DNA from: Turnera subulata
Lineage: Eukaryota > Streptophyta > Magnoliopsida > Malpighiales > Passifloraceae
NCBI GenBank assembly: GCA_028386065.3
Contig: JAKUCV010002539.1
Location: forward strand, 1 to 64,000
Direction of reading: 5' to 3'
DNA: 64,000 bases
In this document: positions 1 to 11,367 of the stretch, piece after piece
How the letters are laid out: the number at the start of each line of letters is the position of its first letter
Numbering within the stretch: the stretch's first letter is position 1
The notes under the pieces: model-generated
What the model was told of the DNA's origin: nothing
The model's database searches: none
What the model saw: the letters and a program-made list of their open reading frames with translations, nothing else
Made by a program: the position numbers and the translations under genes

Positions 1-198
1 AGCTTAACGGTAGATAGTGAACTCTTCAAGTGTATCTTGAAGGACTGGATTAGCCACAAATTAGTTGTGTGTGAACCAGTATAAAAATCTCTTGTGTCCT
101 TCTATTTTTCAATTCCGCACTTCATTTCCTGCAAAGTTTTTAATTTTCGGTCATAAGCTATTCACCCCCCCTCTAGCTTAAGTCTATTGTTTCTAACA
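1..198 (+). mobile_element. 3' end of a Copia-type LTR (fragment)
   Basis: The stretch ends in the pyrimidine-rich tail TTCACCCCCCCTCTAG followed shortly by a terminal TTTCTAACA, which is typical of the 3' end of plant Copia LTRs. No TGGTATCAGAGC primer site follows, so it is a solo or truncated LTR. Its left end lies outside the window. The family assignment is by pattern only. Confidence 0.5.
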
Positions 199-429
199 GA
201 AATTGCATAGTATCCTCGTGATAGCATAAAAAAACAATAGTATACTCATGGCAAGAGATATAAAGAGGAGAAAACTTGGAGACATACTGAGATAGGTTGC
301 AGCAATACACACATGAAAGAACAAACAAGTTATTACTGCAGCCAAAGCCTATCTGTAATTTGATATTCTAAAATTGAAAATGTCAAGAATGTGATCTGAG
401 TCTGGCCAAACATCATTCGCCTATAATAG

Positions 430-1218
430 GTTCTGCCTAGGGATGGCAGCGGGGCGGGGAATGTGCGGGTGGAGGAATCCCCACCCCATCCCCATGACCT
501 CAAACTATCCCCATCCCCATCCCCACTCCCCGCGGCGGGGGGAATTTTGTCCCCATCCCCGCTTCCCGTACTCCCCGCGGATCCCCACGGGTCCCTGCGA
601 CTCAAATTGTTCATGTTTAAATGTCTACAGGTTGAACTTTAGTTCCAAGCCATTACAAAATACATAGTACAAATATAAATTATATATTACTATCTAACAC
701 TACATATTACCACAAAAATTTACAGTATAACCAACATGATAATGAAAAATGAAATAAAAGTAAGTAAATTTAATATAACTTGTGGTCTATATTATATTAT
801 TCTTTTATCTTTTTTGTTTTGTATTTGAACAAAATGACTAAAAATCTTATATGGAGTATTAACTAGAGGGGTAAAATGGTTATTTTATATATTTTCGGAT
901 CCCCGCGGGGCGGGTCCTGTGATCCCCATCCCCAAATTAGTCTCGAGTTGAAAATCGTCTCCATTCCCGTCCCCACGGGTCAATAATGGGATAATGGATG
1001 GAAATATGGACGGGGACTCGTTTGTGGTTCTTTTTAAACGTTATAGGACTCGAATGAGTCGATTTTATTTTCTAGGACTCAAATGAGATTTCGGGAAAAG
1101 ATATAGGACTCGTGGAGTCATTATCCCGGTCAATAATCGTCCCCATCCCCATCCCCACGGAGGGAAATCCCCGCGGATCCCCGGGACGTTGGGGATTTTT
1201 GCCATCCCTAGTTGTGCC
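430..1218. mobile_element. Non-autonomous hAT element (773 bp) with 8-bp TSD
   Basis: The element runs 438-1210. Its ends are TAGGGATGGCAGCGG on the left and the inverted counterpart TTTTTGCCATCCCTA on the right, sharing an 11-nt terminal inverted repeat TAGGGATGGCA. It is flanked by GTTCTGCC (430-437) and GTTGTGCC (1211-1218), an 8-bp target duplication with one mismatch, as expected for hAT. Both ends carry subterminal runs of CCCCATCCCC and CCGCGG. The middle is AT-rich and non-coding. Termini and subterminal composition match the right end of the transposase-bearing hAT at 9265-9435, so it is probably mobilised by that family. Confidence 0.85.
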
Positions 1219-1342
1219 CTATCTGCCTCAACAACTCCTCCAACGTTCACTGCTTCTTCATCACTTCGAAATCCATTTATTCAGTAATCCTTGTGCTGAA
1301 ATAGTTGACTTACAATGAGTTTCCAGAAAATTCTGTGGAGAA

Positions 1343-2916
1343 TTAATTGGCAGCTTGAGGGTGCTCAGGAATATGTGTAGGCCACTCATGTGGTATTACA
1401 TACTGAAACATAGTACGGAGACTGCAAGCTTCATGAACCCTATAAGTGACAGGTGATTTGATGCTTTCTAGCAGTTTGACTTCTATGGTGAGTAAATTGC
1501 ACGAGAAAATACGATCCACAAGCAACCACAGAGACGACGAAAGTAAACAATACCTTCATCATTCGGGTCCAAACCCAAAGGGTTGATGTCTGGCCAGTCT
1601 GATTCCATTTCCTCTACGAGAGGGCATCATTGGTGTTAGTGGCGGTGGCCCAGAAGGCCAAGGGTGGCCATGGCCCCCCTGGGTTTTTAATTTTTTCATA
1701 CTAGTACTATCGTAATATATCAATTGTCCCCTAAATTTTTATTTTTTTGCAAATAAGTCCTACCATGATGTATATTTGGCCCTTTTTAAATTTTATTTTT
1801 TTACATAAATCCTTATTATCAAACACGAAATATTATATTAGTCCTCTAAATTTTATTTTTTTACATAAACCCTTATTATCACACACAAAATGTTATATTG
1901 GCCCCCTCTAAAAATTCTATCTAGCTTCGCCACTGATTGGTGTCGAATTCATCATAGAAGAGATTATACTTGAAGCTCCATTCTCCTTTCTTGTAGTCTT
2001 TTAGTTCCCAAATCCAAAGAAACAGTCTATCTCTACCAAACTCGTGTTGTTGCAGTAAGAGCAAAGACCCTTGACACATGCCTAAAACCATGGAATCATT
2101 ACTGTGTCCATCCACATGAGGGGAGTCAATTACAAGGCATCTCCCGGGCTCCATGGGATTGTAAGCAAGAATTCTTCGATACCAGCAATTTTTTAAGAAC
2201 AAAACCCCATTCCAAGAACTCTTACTATAGGAGTGCTTGCTCACAAATTTAGGTGAGGAAAATTCCGTCGGGTTTGATACCTACATAGCGACCCATGCAT
2301 TTGTTTCGGAAGAGAAAACAAGGGAAGTGAAAGGGGACTGATCATCATCTCTTCCTCTATGAATCCTCACCACCTTGTAGTTTCCCTCATTATCAATATT
2401 ACACACCAAACCTACAGCCTCACCACTTAAAAAGGAGTATCTCTCATCAAAGGGTGGAAGAGCAACCCACTGCCTGATTCACCAAATAATAAACTCTATC
2501 GTTCATGTCCTCCGGATGGTTGGAATGGCACAGGAGCAGTCATTACATGAGGCAGCGAGGTGAAGATAGATTCCCCTACAGTCCCTTCCAGGCTTGAAAC
2601 AAGGCAGGTAACCCAAGTTGAATCTCTTCTTCTCCTTCATGGATTGGAATAATGGATGCTCCGAACCACCGCAGTCTATTATACATTGATCCCTATGCAA
2701 CACCGTGCAGTCGTTGGAGTCCCTGAAGAAGACGTCGGTGACGATGCTGAAGGGATTTGGTTTCCTGTTTAGCTCCTTCCATGGCTTTTCAAAGAATGGG
2801 CTGGAGATTAGAGAGTGCCAAAACTTGGAGACCAAGTTACCTTGGAAAGCATATCTTCGAGAAACAAACCCTCGGCCAAGGATTTCGAGCAGTAAATCAT
2901 CCTCTAAATCCTCCAT
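1343..2916 (-). pseudogene. F-box protein pseudogene split by a MITE
   Basis: F-box proteins are substrate adaptors of SCF ubiquitin ligases. The start at 2916 gives an N-terminal F-box-like segment (MEDLEDDLLLEILGR, then a WHSLISSPFF-type end). The C-terminal part resembles the beta-rich associated region of plant F-box proteins (YSFLSGEAVGLVCNI, YKVVRIHRG, WEL). The frame is broken: stop at 2503-2505, a frame change near 2462, an in-frame TAG at 2281-2283, and a 299-bp element inserted at 1936 followed by further frame disruption. The tail (1343-1525) still reads CNLLTIEVKLLESIK, typical of the C-terminal half. An intron could explain the last break but not all of them. No specific F-box subfamily is claimed. 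Confidence 0.7.
1629..1943. mobile_element. hAT-type MITE, 299 bp, inside the F-box pseudogene
   Basis: The element spans 1637-1935 between perfect 8-bp direct repeats ATTGGTGT (1629-1636 and 1936-1943). The ends are TAGTGGCGG and CGCCACTG, a short imperfect inverted repeat. The interior contains near-repeats of an AAATTTTATTTTTTTACATAAA-like motif and no coding capacity. Confidence 0.85.
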
Positions 2917-4974
2917 GGAGGATGATGGATTTGATGCTGAAGGTTTTCTGTTCTTCGACTTTGATTTGCTTGGTGTGAGGCACCATATACACTACTAGGG
3001 TTTTAATGTTATATATACATATAATTTTACGTTTGAAACCCTAACAATAAAATGATGATTTAGTTAGATATAGAGTTTTGATTCGTAAGATGAAGCCCAT
3101 TTAGAAGTCCCAAACTGATTCCGAATTATACTCAATTTCTAAGCAGATATGGGAATTAGTTTTGGTGAAGACAAGCGTAGCAGATTTGGGCGCATATATA
3201 ATTTCATGTTTCATTTAAAAATACGAACAGTTTTTATTGTCATTTTATGGTAAGTTGACAAATTTTAAGATAACTATAATATTATCATCAAGTAGTAAAG
3301 CTAGCTAATCTTGTGTTATATACGCGGGCTTATTTGTTTAATATTTCCCGCCCCACTCCCCCCCATCCCCCACCCCCCAATGGAATCTAAATTTCAACAA
3401 CCAGGCTAATTGTAAACCTCGGGCTAAGTATCTGCTGAAATCGCTAGTTGTCCAGACCTGGGCTTTTGGGGATGTCACAAAATATTTTGTGCTTAAACTA
3501 TGTCGTTTTTGTATTTATAGTCACCCATCTGCCCAAAACCCAATGGATACCAAAGAATTTTGATCCGTATTTGGTTTTATTTTTTTTTAAAAAAAAAAAT
3601 CTCACTGCTTGTTAATAAAATCATCGTCATCATCATCATCATAATAATAATAATATAAATTAAATATAGAATGATCCAACCAAAGTAAATAAATAAATAA
3701 AAATTGAACAAATTAAATGTCAACGACAAAAAACAAAGAGACACCATACAGCTCCTAAGAGAGCGCCGGGAAAGACAGCTCCCCCATTCAAGGCGGCGTC
3801 GTCCGAAGCTGGAGGAAAGAATACTAGCAGCAGGCAAGCCTAGACGATAGCCACATGGACCGGAAAAAAGGTACGTTATGCATGCGCTGGTTCATCTAAA
3901 AAAGAGAGACAAGATGACAAGAAAAACGCTTCAATATCTTTTCAAGTGTAAAAAGTTGTTCAAGTTAGCTCGCCTATGAATGTTTTTCTGCCCCCCTCCC
4001 CAAACAAAACCAGTAAGGGGTATATTTTTCAAGTGAGCTATTTTCTACTCCACCAATAAAAACTTTTAAGAACCTACAAGGAAGAATTTATGAATATTTT
4101 TTTATCTTTTTTATCACAAGGAGACAAGTTAAAAAGTGTAAGTGTTTTTGATTAATCAAATTTGGGTAGCTGCCTCCTACCCAAATCTTTAAACAACAAA
4201 CTTGTCTCAATCATCCTTAATCATTAAGCATCCACTTCCTATTGAAATATATAAATAGATTTCTTATCCCATTTTTCATAATAAATATACATTTAAATAT
4301 TATGAAAAAAATTATAATGACCATTTAAAATTAAAAGATAATTAATACAACTTTTTGAGGATGTTCGTATTGCATAAAAAACGAATAAAATTAATTTTTT
4401 CAAAAAAAGAAGTGAAGGTTAGAAATTAGGTTGATGGGTTTTTTTTTTCAGCTTTGACATGGCTTTGTATGGAGAATTGCTTTTATGAATTGAGATTTGG
4501 AATAACAATGTTTAGGTGTAGTGTCTATGTTTTTTTTTCTACATCTTAATACTTAAAAATTACCAAAATCTTGAAACTTTTATTGGTATTCTTTTTGGGT
4601 TCTTCATCCCGTATTTGGAGTTTTGTTCCGATTAATCCGGATTTTGACTCGGGTCCTGCACTAGACTAATCTAGAGATGCCACTATATTATAAGTAATGG
4701 AGATGCCACTATGTTATAAGTAATGCAGGCAATCACCTAGGAATAGGATTCTTACATACTGTTTACAGCTATTTATGTTTTGGTAAGTTGTAACTTATTC
4801 CCTCTAACTCTCTTTTTCTCTCTAACAAGAATATGATAGTGGCCGTAATAGCATACAATTGTTGAAAAAAATATTTTTATTCCAATTAAAATAATTTATG
4901 TTAAAAATGTAAAAAGAAAAGGAAATAGGAAACAAAAAAAAGAGCAAAAAATACCAACCACATGTAGTGTAGGA
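2917..4974. other. Non-coding, AT-rich stretch
   Basis: No gene is supported here. It contains a C-rich run (3350-3382), ATC/AAT microsatellite sequence (3622-3660), and a short tandem echo of GAGATGCCACTAT...TATAAGTAATG at 4675-4722. A motif GATTAATCCGGATTTTGACTC near 4629-4650 resembles sequence near 32755-32775, suggesting an old dispersed repeat. Confidence 0.5.
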
Positions 4975-5145
4975 TCCCTACCGTTACCCAGCCCCAGGGG
5001 CGCCCCCTTCCAAGGGGTGGGGGTGGGGGCAAAAGCTTTACAAGGGGGCAGGGGCGGGGGTAAGGGGCAAGCCCCCCTTTTAACGGGGGTAGGGGTAAGG
5101 GGCGCCCCTTAGCCTAGGGGTGCCCCTGGGGTAAGGGGCTAAACT
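4975..5145. repeat. G/C-rich fold-back block
   Basis: A sharply GC-rich island in AT-rich DNA. It begins AGCCCCAGGGGCGCCCC and ends GGGGTGCCCCTGGGGTAAGGGGCT, so the ends are near-inverted. The interior is GGGGTAAGGGGC and GGGGGCAGGGGCGGGGG. It may be the other end of the hAT element at 5808-9435, or a separate small element. It lacks the TAGGGATGGCA terminus seen at 9425-9435. Confidence 0.5.
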
Positions 5146-5807
5146 ATTTATTTTTAATCATTATTCGATTGAGATAAACAGTTTAATTGTTTCGGCTTAC
5201 ATGATTCAAAATATAAGATAATAAAATCAAAAATTATTACGAGTTCAGTGTTTGTACTGTTGATTACATACTAGAATACATCAACAAACTAGAATACTAA
5301 AGTAAAATGCAATTGTTACATACAGTTAACTCAACAATTGCATCTCAAAAATTTTGCCGGCTCCCCAATTCCAACTTATTGGTTTGTAGATTCCTACATA
5401 CACAAAAAACAAATAAATATGTGTCAATTTGGGAAAATAGAAAGGACCTGCTGCAAAACATAAACATAATTAACATAAAGGAGAAATCACAAAAACAAAA
5501 ATGAAAAAAAAAGAAAGAAAGAAACAAAAACCAAAATGAAAAAAAAAAGAAAGAAAGAAAGACAAACCGTTAAATTAATCAATGAAAGCATCAATATTCT
5601 TTATTGTGCATTATTATTATTAGAAATAATAATAGAAGTCTTTAAGATACCACTGCCCAACTAATAAAATATCAATACTAATTATGCGTGTTCCATTTAA
5701 GTAGAAGTCCCTCTTATTTTTACTTAACAATCTGCATGCGCACAAATAACAGTATCTATAGCCACACCAACTATCTAAGTTTCCACAAGAAACAAATGAA
5801 ATTGAAC
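5146..5807. other. Downstream non-coding region of the hAT gene
   Basis: AT-rich sequence between the GC-rich block and the transposase gene, with GAAA-type simple repeats at 5502-5562. No gene is supported. It probably belongs to the 3' part of the hAT element. Confidence 0.4.
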
Positions 5808-8147
5808 TCAGAGCCAGCAAATAATTAAATGAAAAATGACTATGAAATCACATGTAATTATTCTTACATAATCACAACCACCATCTTCGTTGTCTATCTC
5901 ATTTGGAGCGTCATATGATGGTCTTTCATTTGGAGAACCTAACATGAAAGAACCTCATAATTATGAAACAATAACAAAAAAAACATATCATATGAAATGA
6001 AAATAATTTGGATAGTATACCTTCAATATCAACCCAAAGCCAATCTTGGGCACACATCAAAGCTTCAATAGTTTTGGCATGTAACCTACTGCGATGTGGG
6101 CTCAAGATCCTACCACCAGTGCTAAATGCTGACTCGGAAGCAACTGTGGAGATGGGAATGGCTAAAAAATCCTTTGCAATTCTTTGCAAAGTGGGGTATT
6201 TTAAACCATTTGATTTCCACCATGCTAATATATCAAACTCTTGATCAGGATCACTAGGTAACACATGCTCCTCTAAATAATAATCTAACTCTGATTTAGC
6301 ACAGTAAGAGGAAGTATTTTGATTAACAAACTGAGCATAGTTACTTCTCCAATCAATCTTTTTGCCCATGGAAGAGGATGATAAATCAGTAGCAGTGGAA
6401 GAACTAGAACTGCTAGGTTGATTATTACCCCTAGTTCTGCCTTCATACTCCTTAAGCAAATCTGCACACATTTTCTTCACCCTATCTAATTCCTTTGAAG
6501 ATTCATTGCCATACATCAAAGGGAAAAAGTAGTTCAGTAACATCAATTTAAACCTAGGATCCAAAATAGCCCCTATTGCCATTACTCCATTAATTGATCC
6601 CCAGTATTTATCAAACTTATCGATCATTTTCCAAGCCATATCCCGAACAATGTCACTTTCAGAACTAACCCATTGCCTCAATGTAAGTCTGATTTCACAA
6701 ATCTTGGGGAAGTAGATATTTGATGTAGGATAACCAGTGCCAGAAAACAATTCAGTAACACTATAAAACAATTCCAGCTTGTCACAAATTTCTGAAGCCA
6801 TATCCCAATCCTCTCTAGTTGGTGAACAGATATACAATTGATCATATAATGGACAACGATAAAAAATCTCTCGATAAGTGATAGCTGAAGCAAGCATCAG
6901 ATATGTCGAGTTCCACCTAGTCTTACAATCAAGCACCAACTTTTTAGAGTAGGATTCTCCTAAAATACAACAAATTTCTTCAAATCTTTCCTCCCTCTTT
7001 GGTGTAGCAGTCCAATAGGCTACACTTTCCCTTATTTTGCTTATGGATTTGCCAATTATACTCAAACCATCTTTCACAATCAAATTTAATATGTGTGCAC
7101 AACAACGCATGTGGAATGATGTGCCACCCATAATAAATGATGATCGAGGGATCTTACCAAAGAGATGACTGACCATTGCATCATTAGTTGTGCAATTATC
7201 AATGGTCAAAGTTGAAAGTTTTCTGTCCACATTCCACTCCACTAAGCATTGTACCAAAGCCTCACCAAGATTTTCAGCAGTGTGAGGGGCTGGTAAATAA
7301 AGGAATCTGAAAAACATAAAAAATATGTTTAGTTAAATAATAAGCAAATATAAATTATAAAAGTGTTAACAGATTAATTTAGTAAATTTACTTACCTCAA
7401 AATACGACTTTGCATTTTCCAAGAATCATCTATATAGTGAGCAGTAATTACCATGTATCCTTTGTTTTGATTGCTGGATGTCCACATGTCAGTCGTAATA
7501 GAGATTCTACCTTCATTTTTTGCCAACAACTTCTTCACTTTCATTTTCTCGCCTTGATATATTTGCATGATATCACTCTTCAATGTATTTCGAGAAACCA
7601 TTCGAAACAAAGGTTGAAGTGATGAACAAAACCTTTTAAATCCGATATGCTCGACAATGGACAAAGGATACTCATGCAATATAACCATTCCCGCAAGTTC
7701 TTTTCGTGCATTTTCTTGGTTAAATGTATACGTACCAACAACTATCGAATCTCCTCTTCGTATAGCATCTGTTGATAAATTCGATGAAGGCATAGGCATA
7801 GTGTTAATCAATGCTTGCCTTGGTCCCCTTCCAGTACGATGCTTGCATATAGAAAGATGGTCATGCAAATTCTTCGTGCCATTTTTAGTCTCTCCAGAAA
7901 GTTTCTTGTCGCAATGCTTGCATACTGCCTTCATCTTGTCATTTATCAATTTGCGACTAAAGTGATCCCAAACTGAAGATCTCAATTTTCTTTTGTTGGG
8001 ACTTCTCATATTAATTACGTGAGCTTGAGTACTTCCAATTTCAACATTATTGGAATCCACCATTTGAGTTGCCATTTGTTGCTGTTGTTGGTTGCTTTGG
8101 TGACTTTGATTGAGAATGGTAGAAGGAGGATTTGAACTGGAAGCCAT
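5808..8147 (-). CDS. hAT transposase with BED zinc finger
   Basis: Encodes a cut-and-paste transposase of the plant RICESLEEPER/ZBED type, acting in the nucleus on hAT inverted repeats. Exon 1 runs 8147-7396. The intron 7395-7307 (donor GTAAGT, acceptor TTCAG) restores the frame exactly across ILR/FLY. Exon 2 runs 7306-6021. A second intron, 6020-5939 (donor GTATAC, acceptor TTAG), leads to a short exon 3 ending at TGA 5808-5810, or splicing again at GTAAGA near 5866. Features in order: Q/N-rich N-terminus; BED finger (residues ~55-105, VCKHCDKKL then HDHLSICKH); RNase H-like core (ITTDMWTS, LTIDNCTTND); C-terminal dimerisation domain (YLEEHVLP, FDILAWWKSN, SAFSTGGRI). No in-frame stops were seen. 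The start MASSSN was preferred to an in-frame ATG six codons upstream. Confidence 0.88.
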
Positions 8148-8197
8148 TAGTCCATAAACTATCAAAAAAAAAAAGTGAACATGTTAAGTTCTGTCAT

Positions 8198-8200
<3 letters not shown>

Positions 8201-8266
<66 letters not shown>
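8201..8266. repeat. (AT)33 microsatellite
   Basis: Sixty-six consecutive bases of pure AT dinucleotide, just upstream of the transposase start, within the presumed 5' leader of the hAT element. Confidence 0.97.
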
Positions 8267-8269
<3 letters not shown>

Positions 8270-9264
8270 CCAAGTGTTCAAGTCGTTGCCACCATTATAG
8301 GTTTTGTTAATTCCTAAATACAGGTACCTACAATCCAAGCAGGTTTCAACATGTGATTGTTTGGTTTTTTTTATATAAGACAATTAATTTTATATATTAT
8401 ATGAAATATGTACAATGAAAGTAAAGCATTCCAGAAAAATAAAGATTAAGCTGTGCAGCAACCTGGAACCAAACCAACCTGATTCTAAAAGAAAAAAAAA
8501 AATAGAAGAACCCCTACCCAAAGCATAGCATAGTCGCATAATAGAAAAACCAAAAAGGGAACTAGACAAACTACTTAAACAAAACTTAGAGTGCACCTAA
8601 TTCCTTTCCAACCATGGATGCAATCTGAAGTAATTAGCATATTATAGACGCCATATGGGAACAGGGGTTGACGGACCTTGTTTTGTTAAAGTTACTCAAA
8701 ATCAAAATCTACATATATGTATCTGTATTTAGAGAAGATGAGAGTGGCTATATTATTCATGTATCAACACTAAACTCTAATAATAACAAAAACCATACCT
8801 GAAGAATACAACTCTTATAAACATGTAAAGACAAGCAGAGGAAAGAACAACCACCAGCAAGCCCCAGTAAGCCAAGTTTACATGTTTGTGAGCAGTCGCC
8901 GTTGAGGATGGAGGTTGAGCTAAAGGTGACTTTAGGGAACAATGTTGCTGTTAGTATTAGGGTTTGAAACTAAAAACTAGAAAGTGGAAGCTAGAAAGTT
9001 GTGGCTTGTGGGAGTGGGAGAAACAGAGAAGTTGTGGCTTGTGGGAGTGGGAGAAACAGAGAAGTCAGTAGAGAACCTCTACGTGGCTAATCCCAAACCA
9101 AGTAAAAGTAAGCTTGTAGAGCGCTCTAAGTTACTATAACTGCACACACACACACGTAATAATATATTTTTATTTTTTTAGAAAAAAATAATTTTAATAT
9201 GTAAAAGGAATATATATATTAATTGGATAATGACTTAAGGGCATTTTTGTATTTTTGCTTATTT
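8267..9264. other. 5' region of the hAT element, no gene
   Basis: No coding region is supported. It contains a direct tandem duplication of a 33-bp unit beginning AAGTTGTGGCTTGTGGGAG at about 8997-9062, and a short CA run at 9144-9155. Position suggests promoter and leader of the minus-strand transposase gene. Confidence 0.45.
8997..9062. repeat. Tandem duplication, 33-bp unit x2
   Basis: Two essentially identical copies of a unit starting AAGTTGTGGCTTGTGGGAG and ending GAGAAACAGAG lie head to tail. Confidence 0.9.
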
Positions 9265-9443
9265 CGGGTCCCCGTGGGTCGGGGGAAGCACTCCCCGTCC
9301 CCATTCCCAAATTCCCCACGGGGCCAAAACGTCCCCCGTCCCCGTCCCCGCGGGGGGAAAATTGCCCCCATCCCCGTTCCCCATTCGGGGATTCCCCGCG
9401 GATTCCCCGTTAACAGACACCCATTGCCATCCCTAACCACCAC
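9265..9443. mobile_element. Terminus of the hAT element with GC-rich subterminal repeats
   Basis: The sequence ends ...CCCATTGCCATCCCTA at 9435, the inverse of TAGGGATGGCAATGGG, matching the termini of the 438-1210 element. The subterminal 170 bp is packed with CCCCGTCCCC, CCGCGG and CCCCATTC runs. The adjacent ACCACCAC (9436-9443) is the candidate target duplication. No matching copy or opposite terminus was found to the left, so the left boundary is unresolved. Confidence 0.75.
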
Positions 9444-11367
9444 TAAAGTATCCGTAAAGAGACCCGTTAATGGATATTGAAAACATGGTGGTAGTGAAAC
9501 AAGCTTTCAGCCAGCCTATGAACTTTGGAGGAAAGCCCATTGCTATAAGAACATTGAGTAGAAAAACCCAATCAACAGAGTCAAATGCCTTCATAAGGTC
9601 TATCTTCATAGTACAACCACTAGAGATCCCAGTTCTGTGATAGTTTCGAACAACTTCATGTGCCAACAGGACATTGTCCACAATCCTCCTTCCTGGAATG
9701 AAAGCAGTTTGGCTACCGCTAATAAGGCATGGCAGATATTGCTTTAATCGGTTGGCAAGGATCTTGGAAATACACTTGTAAAGCGTAGAACAACAAGAAA
9801 TAGGTCGGTAATCAGTGATCTTCTGAGCATTAGGAGTCTTAGGAATTAAACTGATGATTGTGGAATTAACTCCATTCGACATTCTGCCTGTCCGGAAAAA
9901 TTCATGTATAGCTGTTGTAACATCACCCCTAATTATCGGCCAAGCTGACTTAAAAAATTCCACATTATATCCGTCAGGGCCAGGGGCCTTATTGGTTCCA
10001 AGAGCAAACATTACAAACTTTATTTCTTTGTCAGTGACCTCAGCAGTTAATTGCGCACATTGCAATTCAGTTAAAGAGCATGGAAGGAGGCTTTGAAAAT
10101 GTGGAACTGAACCTCCAGTGACATTAGAATCAGCCGTACCCAAAAAATTGGAGTAGAAGCTGACAATTGACTCTACTACTTCACAAGGCTCAATGAGTAG
10201 ATTACCATCAGGAGAAAGGAGGGAACGAATGGTATTCTTAGCTTTCCTAGCACGAACAGTGCTGTGAAAGAAATGAGTGTTTGAATCACCACAGGAGAGC
10301 CATTGTATGCGAGATTTTTGCTTCAAGAATGACTCCTCAACAGTGCGAAGATCAACAAGAGTAGATAAGAGTGCTTGCTCAGTAAATAGTAACTCAGGAT
10401 CAGGAGAACCGCAAAAGATTTGCCTTTGGAGCGAGAGCAATTCTTGCTCTAGGTTAGCAATGCGAGAAGTAAGATCGCCATATGCACGTGAATGTAGCTG
10501 CTTGAGTTCAATCTTCAACAATTTCAGTTTTTGGCTAAGGCAGTACATAGCATAGCCATCAATTTTCTGACTCCAGACAGAAGCAATTAGAGGAAGATAT
10601 TGCGGATGCTATATCCATTGATTACAAAATTTAAAGGGTTTAGGCCCCTGATAAACTGCAGCAGTGGTAGACAACAGGATAGGACTATGGTCAGAGACTC
10701 CCAAAGGGGGAAAATCCACTGTACTATTGGGAAAGATGCTGAACCAGGCAGCATTCACCAGAAAACGATCCAGTTTGCAAAAAACAGGTGAGTCCAGTTG
10801 CCGATTGGACCAAGTAAACTATGAACCTGTATAGGGATGGTCAAATAAACCATTTGCAGCCAGACAATTAGCAAAGAGAGCTATATCATTAGAGAGATGA
10901 GCAGTAGAGGAAAAAGACTCAGATGGTCTAAGTACAATGTTAAAATCACCAAAGAGACACCATGGAGAATCGCCAATGGAGGCAGAAAACCTTGCAATGG
11001 TCGGAAATAGATTTGTGTTACGGTCAGCAGCATTGTTAGCTCCATAAATGAATGAAGCGTAGCATGAGAGCTGCTTAGCTATATCGACAACTTTACAATG
11101 AATTACTTGATCCGCAACAGCCAAAACAGTCACATCAACACGGTCAGACCATAAAAGCCAAATGCGCCCCAAACTAGCTGAAGTATAGTTATTAGCAAAA
11201 CTCCAATCGGGAAGAAAAAATCTACGAATTTCAGAGACAGAGTCAAGTTGAACACGGGTTTCAACAAGGCAAACAAGATCAACAACAAAAGAATAAATGC
11301 GCTGCAGTACCGACTTGCGCTTGGAGGGGTCGTTAAGCCCTCGAACATTCCATAGGATCCACTTCAT
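9436..11367 (-). pseudogene. LINE-A ORF2: AP-endonuclease and reverse transcriptase
   Basis: This ORF nicks target DNA and reverse-transcribes the element RNA. It begins at ATG 11367 (MKWILWNVRGLNDPSK) with the endonuclease/exonuclease/phosphatase fold (CLVETRV, LFGDFNIVL). An in-frame TAG at 10819-10821 interrupts it, but the same frame continues through the rest of the endonuclease (GVSDHSP) into the RT (NKAPGPDGYN, DYRPISCCSTLYK, IDLMKAFDSVDW). The frame ends after INGSLYGYFSGG at the hAT junction, before the catalytic YxDD box. The ORF2 ATG overlaps the ORF1 stop as TAATG, a common LINE arrangement. One nonsense codon and the truncation are the only breaks I see. Confidence 0.87.

Noticed and set aside
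438..670. Open frames across the GC-rich hAT ends
   Set aside because: They arise from low-complexity CCCCATCCCC repeats on both strands; similar shadow frames occur at 9219-9480.
4975..5000. Left terminus of the transposase-bearing hAT element
   Set aside because: The expected TAGGGATGGCA terminus and ACCACCAC duplication are not there, so the boundary was left open.
8132..8383. Tyr-Ile repeat peptides
   Set aside because: Translations of the (AT)33 microsatellite.
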